Shown here: piece after piece, positions 54,169-61,469 of the stretch | How the letters are laid out: every line of letters begins with the position of its first letter | Position numbering within the stretch: position 1 is the first letter of the stretch | Assembly: GCF_900156745.1 (NCBI RefSeq) | Contig: NZ_LT707065.1 | Coordinates: 1,798,001-1,862,000, forward strand | Direction of reading: 5' to 3' | DNA from: Achromobacter sp. MFA1 R4 | GTDB taxonomy: Bacteria; Pseudomonadota; Gammaproteobacteria; Burkholderiales; Burkholderiaceae_B | Length of the DNA stretch: 64,000 bases | Position numbers and translations under genes: made by a program | Notes under the pieces: model-generated | Databases searched by the model: none | What the model was told of the DNA's origin: nothing | What the model saw: only the letters and a program-made list of their open reading frames with translations

Positions 54169-54825
54169 TCAACCAATGCGCGAGTTATAGACCAGCTTGC
54201 TGATGTCCTTGCGCACCCGCACGCCATCCGCCTCGGCGGGATACTGCATCATCAGGTTGCCCAGGGGGTCGATCACCCAGATCGGATCCTGCAGGCCGGG
54301 CTGGCCCGCGGCGCTGCCGCGCGCCAGCAGGAACCGCGCCAACTGGTCGGGGTCCACGCGCACCATCACCGTGCCCTTGTAGGCCTCCAGCACCTTGTCC
54401 GGCACCACCGCGTCGTCGGTGATGAACCAGACGCGCGCCAGGCGATCCACGTTCTTGCCCTGGCTGGCGTGGCTGTTGCGCGTGATGAAGAGCTTGCGCG
54501 CGCAGCTTTCGGGGCACGCCGCCCCGTCGGCGGCCACCAGCAGCCACTTGCCCTTCAGGCTTTGCAGATCGAAGGGCTTGCCGTCCAGCGTGGTCAGGCG
54601 CAGTTCGGATGCCTGGGGCATCGGGCGCTGCGGCGTCACGAGGGTGCCGTAGTTGCTGGATTCGCTGGGCCACCATTGCGGATTCATGTAGACCACGAAC
54701 GCCGCGACGATGGGCGCCAGCGAGCACAGGAACACCAGCACCATGGGCATCAGCGAACGCTTGCCTGCGGGCTTGTTGGAGGAGTTGTCGCGAGCCACTT
54801 TGTATCCTGGAATAGCGTTGTTCAT
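54169..54825 (-). CDS. Membrane-anchored thioredoxin-like oxidase assembly protein
   Basis: A 218-residue protein with one N-terminal membrane helix (MVLVFLCSLAPIVAAFVVYM) and a periplasmic SCO/thioredoxin-like domain (LKGKWLLVAADGAACPESCA, then DPIWVIDPLGNLMMQYP). A CPESC motif gives two cysteines that could carry copper or electrons. It is found between surf1 and ctaA in many betaproteobacteria and is presumed to aid oxidase maturation. The start overlaps the surf1 stop by four bases. Confidence 0.82.
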   Translation of the reverse strand: MNNAIPGYKVARDNSSNKPAGKRSLMPMVLVFLCSLAPIVAAFVVYMNPQWWPSESSNYGTLVTPQRPMPQASELRLTTLDGKPFDLQSLKGKWLLVAADGAACPESCARKLFITRNSHASQGKNVDRLARVWFITDDAVVPDKVLEAYKGTVMVRVDPDQLARFLLARGSAAGQPGLQDPIWVIDPLGNLMMQYPAEADGVRVRKDISKLVYNSRIG

Positions 54826-55634
54826 CGACGCGCGCGGATCCGGGCCTGGGCCCGCGTGTCCCCGCGCTGGCGCATGCGGCGGATGGCGCCTCCCAGCACC
54901 ACCAGCCACGCAATGGCGGCAATCGCCCCGAAAGCGAACCACTGTACCGCGTACGAGGTGTTCTGCTGGAAATCCACCGACGGCTGGGGCCAGTCACGCA
55001 CCAGGCCATCGTCGCCCGGCCCGCCCTGGCTGAGCACCGTGGGCAGCAGATCCAGCCCGGTCGCGCGGGCGTAGGCGTCCAGCGGCAGGTTCTGCACTTG
55101 CGGCACCTTCCCGTCCGCCGCGGGCAGCGTCGCGGGCAAGGTCGAGGTTTGCGATCCGCCCAGCGACCAGAGTTCGAACAGGCGCGGCACGCGCTCGGAC
55201 AGCTCGCCTTGCACGGTCTGCACGCCCTCGGGCGCGGCCGGCAGGTCGGGCTCGCCCTGGCCCTGGATGACGCGCGGCAACCAGCCGCGCAGCACCAGCA
55301 CCGCGCGCCGCGCCGACGCGTCCAGCAGCAGCGGCGTGGCCAGCCAGTACCCGGGCCTGCCGTCCTGGTTGCGATTGTCCAGCAGTACACTGAATTCGGG
55401 CAGCCACGTGCCGCTGGCCTGCGCCACGCGCCAGGCCGTCATGTCCGCGGGCGGCGTGGCGGGCGTCAACACCAGCGGCGCTTGCTTGCGGCCCGCTTCG
55501 ATCGCGGCCAGAATGGCGCGTCGCTCATCGCTGCGACGCAACTGCCATTGCCCCAGCGACACCAGGATCACCACGGCGATGCCAAGCAGCAGTAAGGCGG
55601 CTACCGTGTAGCGGGTGGAATGCGGTCGGGACAT
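54822..55634 (-). CDS. SURF1-family oxidase assembly protein
   Basis: A 270-residue protein with a membrane helix at each end, ALLLLGIAVVILVSLGQWQL and WFAFGAIAAIAWLVVLGGAI. SURF1 residues in between include GQWQLRRSDER, NRNQDGRPGYWLATPL and VLRGWLPR. SURF1 aids heme a insertion into subunit I. It is the first gene of the assembly sub-operon and diverges from a DUF2909 gene. Confidence 0.92.
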   Translation of the reverse strand: MSRPHSTRYTVAALLLLGIAVVILVSLGQWQLRRSDERRAILAAIEAGRKQAPLVLTPATPPADMTAWRVAQASGTWLPEFSVLLDNRNQDGRPGYWLATPLLLDASARRAVLVLRGWLPRVIQGQGEPDLPAAPEGVQTVQGELSERVPRLFELWSLGGSQTSTLPATLPAADGKVPQVQNLPLDAYARATGLDLLPTVLSQGGPGDDGLVRDWPQPSVDFQQNTSYAVQWFAFGAIAAIAWLVVLGGAIRRMRQRGDTRAQARIRARR

Positions 55635-55670
55635 CTGTCGTTGCTAAATCTGATTTGTCGGGAGACCACA

Positions 55671-55871
55671 ATGCGCGTTTTCGTCGTTCTGGCCTTCATC
55701 GGGATACTGGCCAGTCTGGCATCCGCCCTGGTCTACCTGATGCGGGACAAAGGTACCACCAACCGCACGGTCAACGCACTGACAGTCCGTATCGGCCTGT
55801 CGGTCGCCCTGTTCGTGTTCGTGCTGTTCGCCCATCACATGGGCTGGATCGAGAGCACGGGCTTTAGATAG
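55671..55871 (+). CDS. DUF2909 twin-transmembrane protein
   Basis: A 66-residue protein starting MRVFVVLAFIGILASLASAL, with two membrane helices joined by YLMRDKGTTNRTVNALTVR. This is the DUF2909 pattern seen beside oxidase genes in betaproteobacteria. GGGAG lies a few bases before the ATG. The function is unknown, but the conserved location suggests an oxidase-related role. It is the only plus-strand gene within the oxidase cluster. Confidence 0.85.
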   Translation: MRVFVVLAFIGILASLASALVYLMRDKGTTNRTVNALTVRIGLSVALFVFVLFAHHMGWIESTGFR

Positions 55872-56048
55872 GCTGCACGGCGTCCGGTTCCCCGGATTTG
55901 GCGCCGCAACCGCCGGGCGCGTCCCCGCAAATGGCCTGAAAGCGCGGCGGAAGCCGGCTTGCCGCCCGCCCCCTTCGCGCTTTCCCGTGCCGCAACGGCC
56001 GCCGGCTGCGCCGGCCGCCGTCAGAACCCCGCGATCAGCACCGCGCGG

Positions 56049-56924
56049 TCAGAACCAATAGACAAACAGGTACAGGCCCAGCCACACCACGTCTACGAAG
56101 TGCCAGTACCACGCCGCGCCCTCGAAACCGAAGTGATGGTCCGCCGTGAAGTGGCCGCGCATCAGGCGGATCAGGATGACCGTGAGCATCGTGGCGCCCA
56201 GGATCACGTGGAATCCGTGGAAGCCGGTCAGCATGTAGAACAGCGAGCCATAGGCGCCCGAATTGAACTTGAGGTTCAGGTCGCGGTAGGCATGGATGTA
56301 TTCAAAGGCCTGACAGCCCACGAAGACAAAGCCCAGGATGACGGTGGCCGCCAGCCAGAACTTGGCCTTGCCGCGGTGGTTTTCACGCAGCGCATGGTGC
56401 GCGATGGTGAGCGTGACGCCGGAACTGAGCAACAGCGCCGTGTTGATCGTGGGCAGCCAGAAGGGACCCACGGTCTGGAAGGATTCCACCACGCCGGCCG
56501 GGCCGAAGTTGGGCCAGGTCGCCTGGAAGTCCGGCCACAGCATCAGGCGGTGGTCGATGTCGCCCAGCCACGGCGTCGTGACGGTGCGCGTGTACCAGAG
56601 CGCGCCGAAGAACGCGGCAAAGAACATGACCTCGGAGAAGATGAACCAGCTCATGCTCCAGCGGTAGGAATCGTCGATGCGCTTGCTGTTCAGGCCGGTT
56701 TCCGATTCATGGATGGCATCGCCGAACCAGTAGTACAGCACGATGACCACGCCGATGAATCCCACCAGCACGGACCACTTGCCCCAATCCGCGCCGTTGA
56801 CCCAGGCCGCGGCGCCCAGGCCCATGAAGAGCAGCGCAACGGCCATGCGCACGGGATGGCCCGAGTCGGCGGGGACAAAGTAGTACGGTGCCTCTTTACC
56901 TTGAACCGAGTGGCTTGCACTCAT
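56049..56924 (-). CDS. ctaE: Cytochrome c oxidase subunit III
   Basis: A 291-residue integral protein with seven expected helices. Conserved subunit III stretches: SMSWFIFSEVMFFAAFFGAL, TINTALLLSSGVTLTIAHHA, GFHVILGATML and FEGAAWYWHFVDVVWLGLYL. It stabilises subunit I and its proton channel. It is part of the coxBAC cluster, with DUF2970 and a small assembly gene between it and ctaD. Confidence 0.96.
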   Translation of the reverse strand: MSASHSVQGKEAPYYFVPADSGHPVRMAVALLFMGLGAAAWVNGADWGKWSVLVGFIGVVIVLYYWFGDAIHESETGLNSKRIDDSYRWSMSWFIFSEVMFFAAFFGALWYTRTVTTPWLGDIDHRLMLWPDFQATWPNFGPAGVVESFQTVGPFWLPTINTALLLSSGVTLTIAHHALRENHRGKAKFWLAATVILGFVFVGCQAFEYIHAYRDLNLKFNSGAYGSLFYMLTGFHGFHVILGATMLTVILIRLMRGHFTADHHFGFEGAAWYWHFVDVVWLGLYLFVYWF

Positions 56925-56960
56925 GGCTTTCTCCCTGGTACAGATTTAGATTTAGGTAAT

Positions 56961-57185
56961 TCAAGTCAGGCTGGAAACGGCCCAACGAACAATTAAAACC
57001 AGCACAGTCACAAAGATTGCCGCTGCCAGCAGTCCGGCCACGATGACGTGGACCGGATTGAGCCTGGCGATGTCCTCACGGTAGCCCGAGCCCTTGCGCA
57101 CCCCAAAAAATCCCCACGCCACCGCCTTCATCGTCTGAAGAAAGCTCAGCTTGCGCTGGGAGGTTTCGCGAAGGTCGTCGCTCAT
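56961..57185 (-). CDS. DUF2970 small membrane protein
   Basis: A 74-residue protein starting MSDDLRETSQRKLSFLQTMK. The KAVAWGFFGVRKGSGY motif identifies DUF2970, followed by one C-terminal membrane helix (VIVAGLLAAAIFVTVLVLIV). It is commonly found between ctaG and ctaE in betaproteobacteria; here it follows the small assembly gene directly, with nine bases between. Confidence 0.86.
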   Translation of the reverse strand: MSDDLRETSQRKLSFLQTMKAVAWGFFGVRKGSGYREDIARLNPVHVIVAGLLAAAIFVTVLVLIVRWAVSSLT

Positions 57186-57194
57186 GGTTGTGGC

Positions 57195-57320
57195 CTAGCC
57201 GACCGCCTTGCCGGTCAGCAACGCGGAACCGCGGATCACGGTCCAGGCGAACACGGCAATGACGAAAACCAGCAGGACCAGTCCTGCGATCTTGTTGCGG
57301 CGGCGCTGCTCGGGTGTCAT
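57195..57320 (-). CDS. Cytochrome oxidase small assembly protein
   Basis: A 41-residue product beginning MTPEQRRRNKIAGLVLLVFV, with one membrane helix. It is of the small assembly-protein type that sits directly after ctaD in betaproteobacteria. The ATG at 57320 lies 31 bases after the ctaD stop. In many relatives ctaG (cox11) follows; here DUF2970 follows at once. Confidence 0.75.
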   Translation of the reverse strand: MTPEQRRRNKIAGLVLLVFVIAVFAWTVIRGSALLTGKAVG

Positions 57321-57351
57321 TGCTGTGCGACCTGGAATATGGATGGGGCGT

Positions 57352-58959
57352 TTACTTCACTTCGGGCGGCGTTTCGAAGGTGTGGAACGGGGCGGGCGAC
57401 GGCACCGTCCATTCCAGTCCTTCGGCGCCTTCCCACGGCTTGGCGGCGGCGGGTTCGCCCTTGCCCCGGTAGCAACGCACGATGGCCCACAGGAAAATGA
57501 GCTGCGACAGGCCGAACCAGAACGCGCCGATGGTGGCGAGCTGATGGAAGGTCGTGAACTGCGCGGCGTAGTCGGCGTAGCGGCGCGGCATGCCGGCCAG
57601 ACCCAGGAAGTGCATCGGGAAGAAGGTCACGTTGAACGAGATCAGCGTGGACCAGAAGTGCAGCTTGCCCAGCTTTTCGCTGTACATGCGGCCCGTCCAC
57701 TTGGGCACCCAGTAGTACGCGCCGGCAAACAGCGCAAAGAGGGAACCGGCCACCAGCACGTAGTGGAAGTGCGCCACCACGTAATAGGTGTCGTGGACCT
57801 GGATGTCGATGGGCGCCACCGACAGGATCAGGCCGGTGAACCCGCCCATCGTGAACACGAAGATGAAGCCGATGGAGAACAGCATCGGGGTTTCGAACGT
57901 CATGGACCCGCGCCACATCGTGGCGACCCAGTTGAACACCTTCACCCCGGTCGGGATGGAGATGAGCATGGTGGCGTACATGAAGTAGAGCTGGCCGGTC
58001 ACCGGCATGCCGGTCGTGAACATGTGGTGCGCCCACACGATGAACGACAGCACCGCGATGGAGGCGGTGGCGTACACCATGGAGGCGTAGCCGAACAGCT
58101 TCTTGCGGGCGAACGCGGGCACGATGGCCGACACGATGCCGAACGCCGGCAAGATCATGATGTAGACCTCGGGGTGCCCGAAGAACCAGAACACGTGCTG
58201 GTACAGGACCGGATCACCGCCCGCGGCGGCATTGAAGAAGCCCGTGCCAAAGTGGCGGTCGGTCAGCACCATGGTGATGGCGGCGGCCAGCACGGGCATC
58301 ACGGCCAGCAGCAGGAACGCGGTGATCAGCCAGGTCCAGCAGAACAGCGGCATCTTCATCAGCGTCAGGCCGGGCGCACGCATGTTCAGGATGGTGACGA
58401 TGATGTTGATGGCGCCCATGATGGACGAGGCGCCCATGATGTGGATGGCGAAGATGGCCAGGTCCATGCCCGGGCCCATCTGCAGCGACAGCGGCGCGTA
58501 CAGCGTCCAGCCGGCGGCGGTGGCGCCGCCCGGCACGAAGAACGACGCGGTCAGCATGATCGCGGCCACCGGCAGCAGCCAGAAGCTGAAGTTGTTCATG
58601 CGGGCGAACGCCATGTCGGACGCGCCGATCTGCATCGGGATCATCCAGTTCGCAAAGCCCACGAACGCCGGCATGATGGCGCCGAACACCATGATCAGGC
58701 CGTGCATCGTGGTGAACTGGTTAAAGAGCTCGGGGCGGAAGAACTGCAGGCCCGGCTCGAAGAGCTCGGTGCGCAGCAGCAGCGCCAGCGTGCCGCCCTC
58801 CAGAAGCATGACGAACGAGAAGATGAGATACATCGTCCCGATGTCTTTGTGGTTCGTTGCAAAAAGCCACCGGCGCCAGCCCGTGGGGACACCGTGGTGG
58901 TGGTCATCGTGACCGTGGCCGTGGCCCGGCGACACGTGGTCTACAGTGACGCTGCTCAT
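57352..58959 (-). CDS. ctaD: Cytochrome c oxidase subunit I
   Basis: A 535-residue catalytic subunit with 12 expected helices. It carries heme a and the a3-CuB centre. Conserved stretches: the CuB His-Tyr region [20 protein letters not shown], the His pair in [14 protein letters not shown], and [19 protein letters not shown]-like residues ([15 protein letters not shown]). The N-terminal His-rich run ([12 protein letters not shown], about 12-23) is unusual and may bind metal. It is encoded after ctaC. Confidence 0.97.
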   Translation of the reverse strand: MSSVTVDHVSPGHGHGHDDHHHGVPTGWRRWLFATNHKDIGTMYLIFSFVMLLEGGTLALLLRTELFEPGLQFFRPELFNQFTTMHGLIMVFGAIMPAFVGFANWMIPMQIGASDMAFARMNNFSFWLLPVAAIMLTASFFVPGGATAAGWTLYAPLSLQMGPGMDLAIFAIHIMGASSIMGAINIIVTILNMRAPGLTLMKMPLFCWTWLITAFLLLAVMPVLAAAITMVLTDRHFGTGFFNAAAGGDPVLYQHVFWFFGHPEVYIMILPAFGIVSAIVPAFARKKLFGYASMVYATASIAVLSFIVWAHHMFTTGMPVTGQLYFMYATMLISIPTGVKVFNWVATMWRGSMTFETPMLFSIGFIFVFTMGGFTGLILSVAPIDIQVHDTYYVVAHFHYVLVAGSLFALFAGAYYWVPKWTGRMYSEKLGKLHFWSTLISFNVTFFPMHFLGLAGMPRRYADYAAQFTTFHQLATIGAFWFGLSQLIFLWAIVRCYRGKGEPAAAKPWEGAEGLEWTVPSPAPFHTFETPPEVK

Positions 58960-59062
58960 GATGGACTCCTTCCTGCTGAGTGCCGGCCCCGTTCGACGGG
59001 GCGGCAGGGTATCTCTGACTAAAGGGAACCGGTTCTACGGTGGAGGAACGGGGCGCGCGCGA

Positions 59063-60220
59063 TCAGCGCGCAGCCGCCACGTCCTTCGGTGGAACCGTCG
59101 GGTCCTGCCCCTTGCCGGCATTGCTCCAGGCATGGCGCGTATAGCTGATGACCGCTGCGATCTCGACGTCGTTGAGCTGCCCGCCGAACGCCGCCATGGC
59201 GGTGCCGGGCTTGCCCTTCAGCACGGTGTCGATCTGCGGCCCCTTGGGGCCCAGAACGACCTTGTCTCCGTCAAGCGGCGGGAAGGAACCGGGAATGCCC
59301 TTGCCGTTGGCCTGGTGACAGGCCACGCAATTCGCCGCGAAAACCTTTTCGCCGCGGGCAACCAGTTCGGCTTCCGTCCACTCTTTGTTGGGATCGTCGG
59401 CGTTTGCCGCCATCTTTTTCTTTTGGTCTTCAACCCACTTATCGTAGTCCGGTTGCGCCAGGACTTCCACGACGATGGGCATGAATGCGTGGTCCTTGCC
59501 GCAGAGTTCCGCGCACTGGCCGCGATAGATGCCAGGCTTTTCGGCGTTGAACCAGGTGTCGCGCAGGAAGCCCGGGATGGCGTCCTGCTTCACGCCGAAG
59601 TCCGGAATCATCCAGGAGTGGATGACGTCGGAGGCGGTGAGGACGATGCGGATCTTCTTGTTCGCGGGGACGACCAGGTGGTTGTCCACTTCCATCAGGT
59701 AGAACTGGCCCTTGGGCTCGCGGTTCTCGATCTGGGCGCGCGGCGTGGACAGCGTGGAGAGGAACTTGATGCCGGCGGCCGAGCCGTCGAGATACTCGTA
59801 GCCCCATTTCCATTGATAGCCGGTGACCTTGACGGTGAGGTCGGCGCTGGAAGTGTCCTTCATGGCGACGACCGTCTTGGTGGCCGGCAGCGCCATGGCG
59901 ATGACGATGATGAAGGGGATGACGGTCCAGGCGACTTCGACGCCGAGATGTTCGTGGAAGGTCGCCGCCTTGTGGCCGCGGGACTTCCGGTGCGCCCAGA
60001 TGGAGTAGAACATCACTCCGAAGACGCCGATGAAGATCACGATACAGATGGTGAGCAGCAACCAATGCAGCCACATGATGTCGCGCGAGATCGCGGTGAC
60101 GCCTTCATGCAGATTGAGCTGATTGACCTTCGGACCGCCGGGCATGTTTTGCACCTGGGCACCGGCCACGCTGCCAACCAGCATCGCACAAGCCCCCAGT
60201 ATCCCTCTCCACTTCTTCAT
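59063..60220 (-). CDS. ctaC: Cytochrome c oxidase subunit II with fused cytochrome c domain
   Basis: A 385-residue subunit. The signal peptide ends VGSVAGAQ, followed by two membrane helices and a CuA domain with ligands in DVIHSWMIPDFGVK and CAELCGKDHAFM. A C-terminal class I cytochrome c domain has heme motif CVACH (about residue 311) and a later Met (GTAMAAFG). The fusion makes it a caa3-type subunit II. The start at ATG 60220 is preferred over the longer frame. Confidence 0.95.
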   Translation of the reverse strand: MKKWRGILGACAMLVGSVAGAQVQNMPGGPKVNQLNLHEGVTAISRDIMWLHWLLLTICIVIFIGVFGVMFYSIWAHRKSRGHKAATFHEHLGVEVAWTVIPFIIVIAMALPATKTVVAMKDTSSADLTVKVTGYQWKWGYEYLDGSAAGIKFLSTLSTPRAQIENREPKGQFYLMEVDNHLVVPANKKIRIVLTASDVIHSWMIPDFGVKQDAIPGFLRDTWFNAEKPGIYRGQCAELCGKDHAFMPIVVEVLAQPDYDKWVEDQKKKMAANADDPNKEWTEAELVARGEKVFAANCVACHQANGKGIPGSFPPLDGDKVVLGPKGPQIDTVLKGKPGTAMAAFGGQLNDVEIAAVISYTRHAWSNAGKGQDPTVPPKDVAAAR

Positions 60221-60521
60221 GCTTACCTCGAAATACGGCGCGAAGGCCCATTTGCTGGTGGCGGAAGTCACCGGAATACGGGCAACGCGCAATTATTAGA
60301 TGGCAGGGCGATGCAGGGAGATAGAGCGGCCCTGTCGTTCCCTCTCGAAATCACAAAGAAACTGGCGGATTATAGCGGACGCGCAAACAGATGTAAGTTT
60401 GTACTCTTGAATTCATGGAGCCCGCCCCCATGTGGCCGCGCCCCTTGACTGCGGCCCTTGACTGCGGCCCGTAAACCGGGTGGCTTAAAATCGCCTGCAT
60501 CCTCATCACCATGACGCCACG
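60221..60521. other. Divergent control region of ctaC and the NUDIX gene
   Basis: About 300 bases without a convincing gene. It must hold the promoters of the oxidase cluster (minus) and the NUDIX gene (plus). No clear operator or terminator is visible by eye; the sequence around 60350-60420 is less GC-rich than its flanks. Confidence 0.4.
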
Positions 60522-61334
60522 ATGCCAAAGCCGTTGTCCGATTTGTATGCCGCCCTGTGCGCCCGCGCGCAGGAGCCAGCCCCGGAAGGCGCGCGCGCTT
60601 TATATATAGCGGGGCGCCGTTGCGGCTGGGCCACGCATGCGGCCTGCGACGCGCTGCGCGACGCGCCGCAAACGCATGCGGACGACACGGCGCTGCGCAT
60701 CGGCGACGGCCTCGTTCCGGGCAATGCGCTGGATGCGGTGCTGGAACAGGCCGCGCAACTGTTGCGCCAAGCCAACTGCCTGCGCGGCTGGCGCGACGAA
60801 TTGCTGGACGTCTTGGATGGCGAGCAGCCGCTCGGCGTGATCGAACGCGCGGCGGTGCGGCCGCTGGGCCTGCTGACCAAGGCCGTGCACCTGAACGCCT
60901 GGACGCCCGACGGCAGGCTGTGGGTGGCGCGGCGTTCGCTCAGCAAGTCGACGGATCCCGGTATGTGGGACACGCTGGTGGGAGGGCTGGCCGGCAGCCG
61001 CGAAGACCTGGAACTGGCGCTGGTGCGCGAATGCGGCGAAGAAGCCGGGCTGGACGAACCGGACCTGGCGCGCCGCACGCCGCTGCGCACGATCCTGCGC
61101 ATCCATCGCCGGCTGCCCGAGGGCTATCAGGTCGAAGACGTGCTGACCAGCACCTGCCTCCTGGCGCCCGACGCGCGCCCCGCCAACCGCGACGGCGAGG
61201 TCATGGAGATCGCCACCCTCGATGTGGCCACGGCGCTGGACCGCATCCGCGAGGGCGAGTTCACGCTGGAAGCCGCCCTGGTGCTGGTCGAGGACATCAT
61301 GCGGCGCCAGGCCGCGGGTGAGATCACGGTCTAG
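60522..61334 (+). CDS. NUDIX hydrolase with N-terminal DUF4743 domain
   Basis: A 270-residue hydrolase. The N-terminal ~110 residues are of the DUF4743 type. The Nudix box GGLAGSREDLELALVRECGE then EAGL (about residues 155-178) has all the metal-binding Glu residues. LSKSTDPGMWDTLVGG is typical of the thiamine-pyrophosphate-like or isopentenyl-type group. The substrate is a nucleoside or thiamine diphosphate derivative, but the exact one is uncertain. Confidence 0.87.
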   Translation: MPKPLSDLYAALCARAQEPAPEGARALYIAGRRCGWATHAACDALRDAPQTHADDTALRIGDGLVPGNALDAVLEQAAQLLRQANCLRGWRDELLDVLDGEQPLGVIERAAVRPLGLLTKAVHLNAWTPDGRLWVARRSLSKSTDPGMWDTLVGGLAGSREDLELALVRECGEEAGLDEPDLARRTPLRTILRIHRRLPEGYQVEDVLTSTCLLAPDARPANRDGEVMEIATLDVATALDRIREGEFTLEAALVLVEDIMRRQAAGEITV

Positions 61335-61379
61335 CCGGGCGCCGCGTGGGGCGCGGGGCGGTCACTCCGAAGCGGCGGT

Positions 61380-61444
61380 CCTGACCGGGGCGCCTGACTT
61401 GGGCACCTGACTTGGGCGCCTGACTTGGGCACCTGACCTGGGCG
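61380..61444. repeat. Five tandem copies of a 13-bp unit
   Basis: Five consecutive 13-base units of CCTGACTTGGGCR occur at 61380, 61393, 61406, 61419 and 61432; the first and last carry one or two changes, and R alternates G, A, G, A, G. It lies between the NUDIX and antiporter stop codons, so it is non-coding. It may be a variable-number repeat. Confidence 0.9.
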
Positions 61445-61469
61445 ATTTTCGGAACGATTTTCCGGAGGA

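Noticed and set aside
57208-59022. A long plus-strand frame opposite ctaD
   Set aside because: It is antisense to a certain gene and yields a His/Arg/Glu-rich product without structure.
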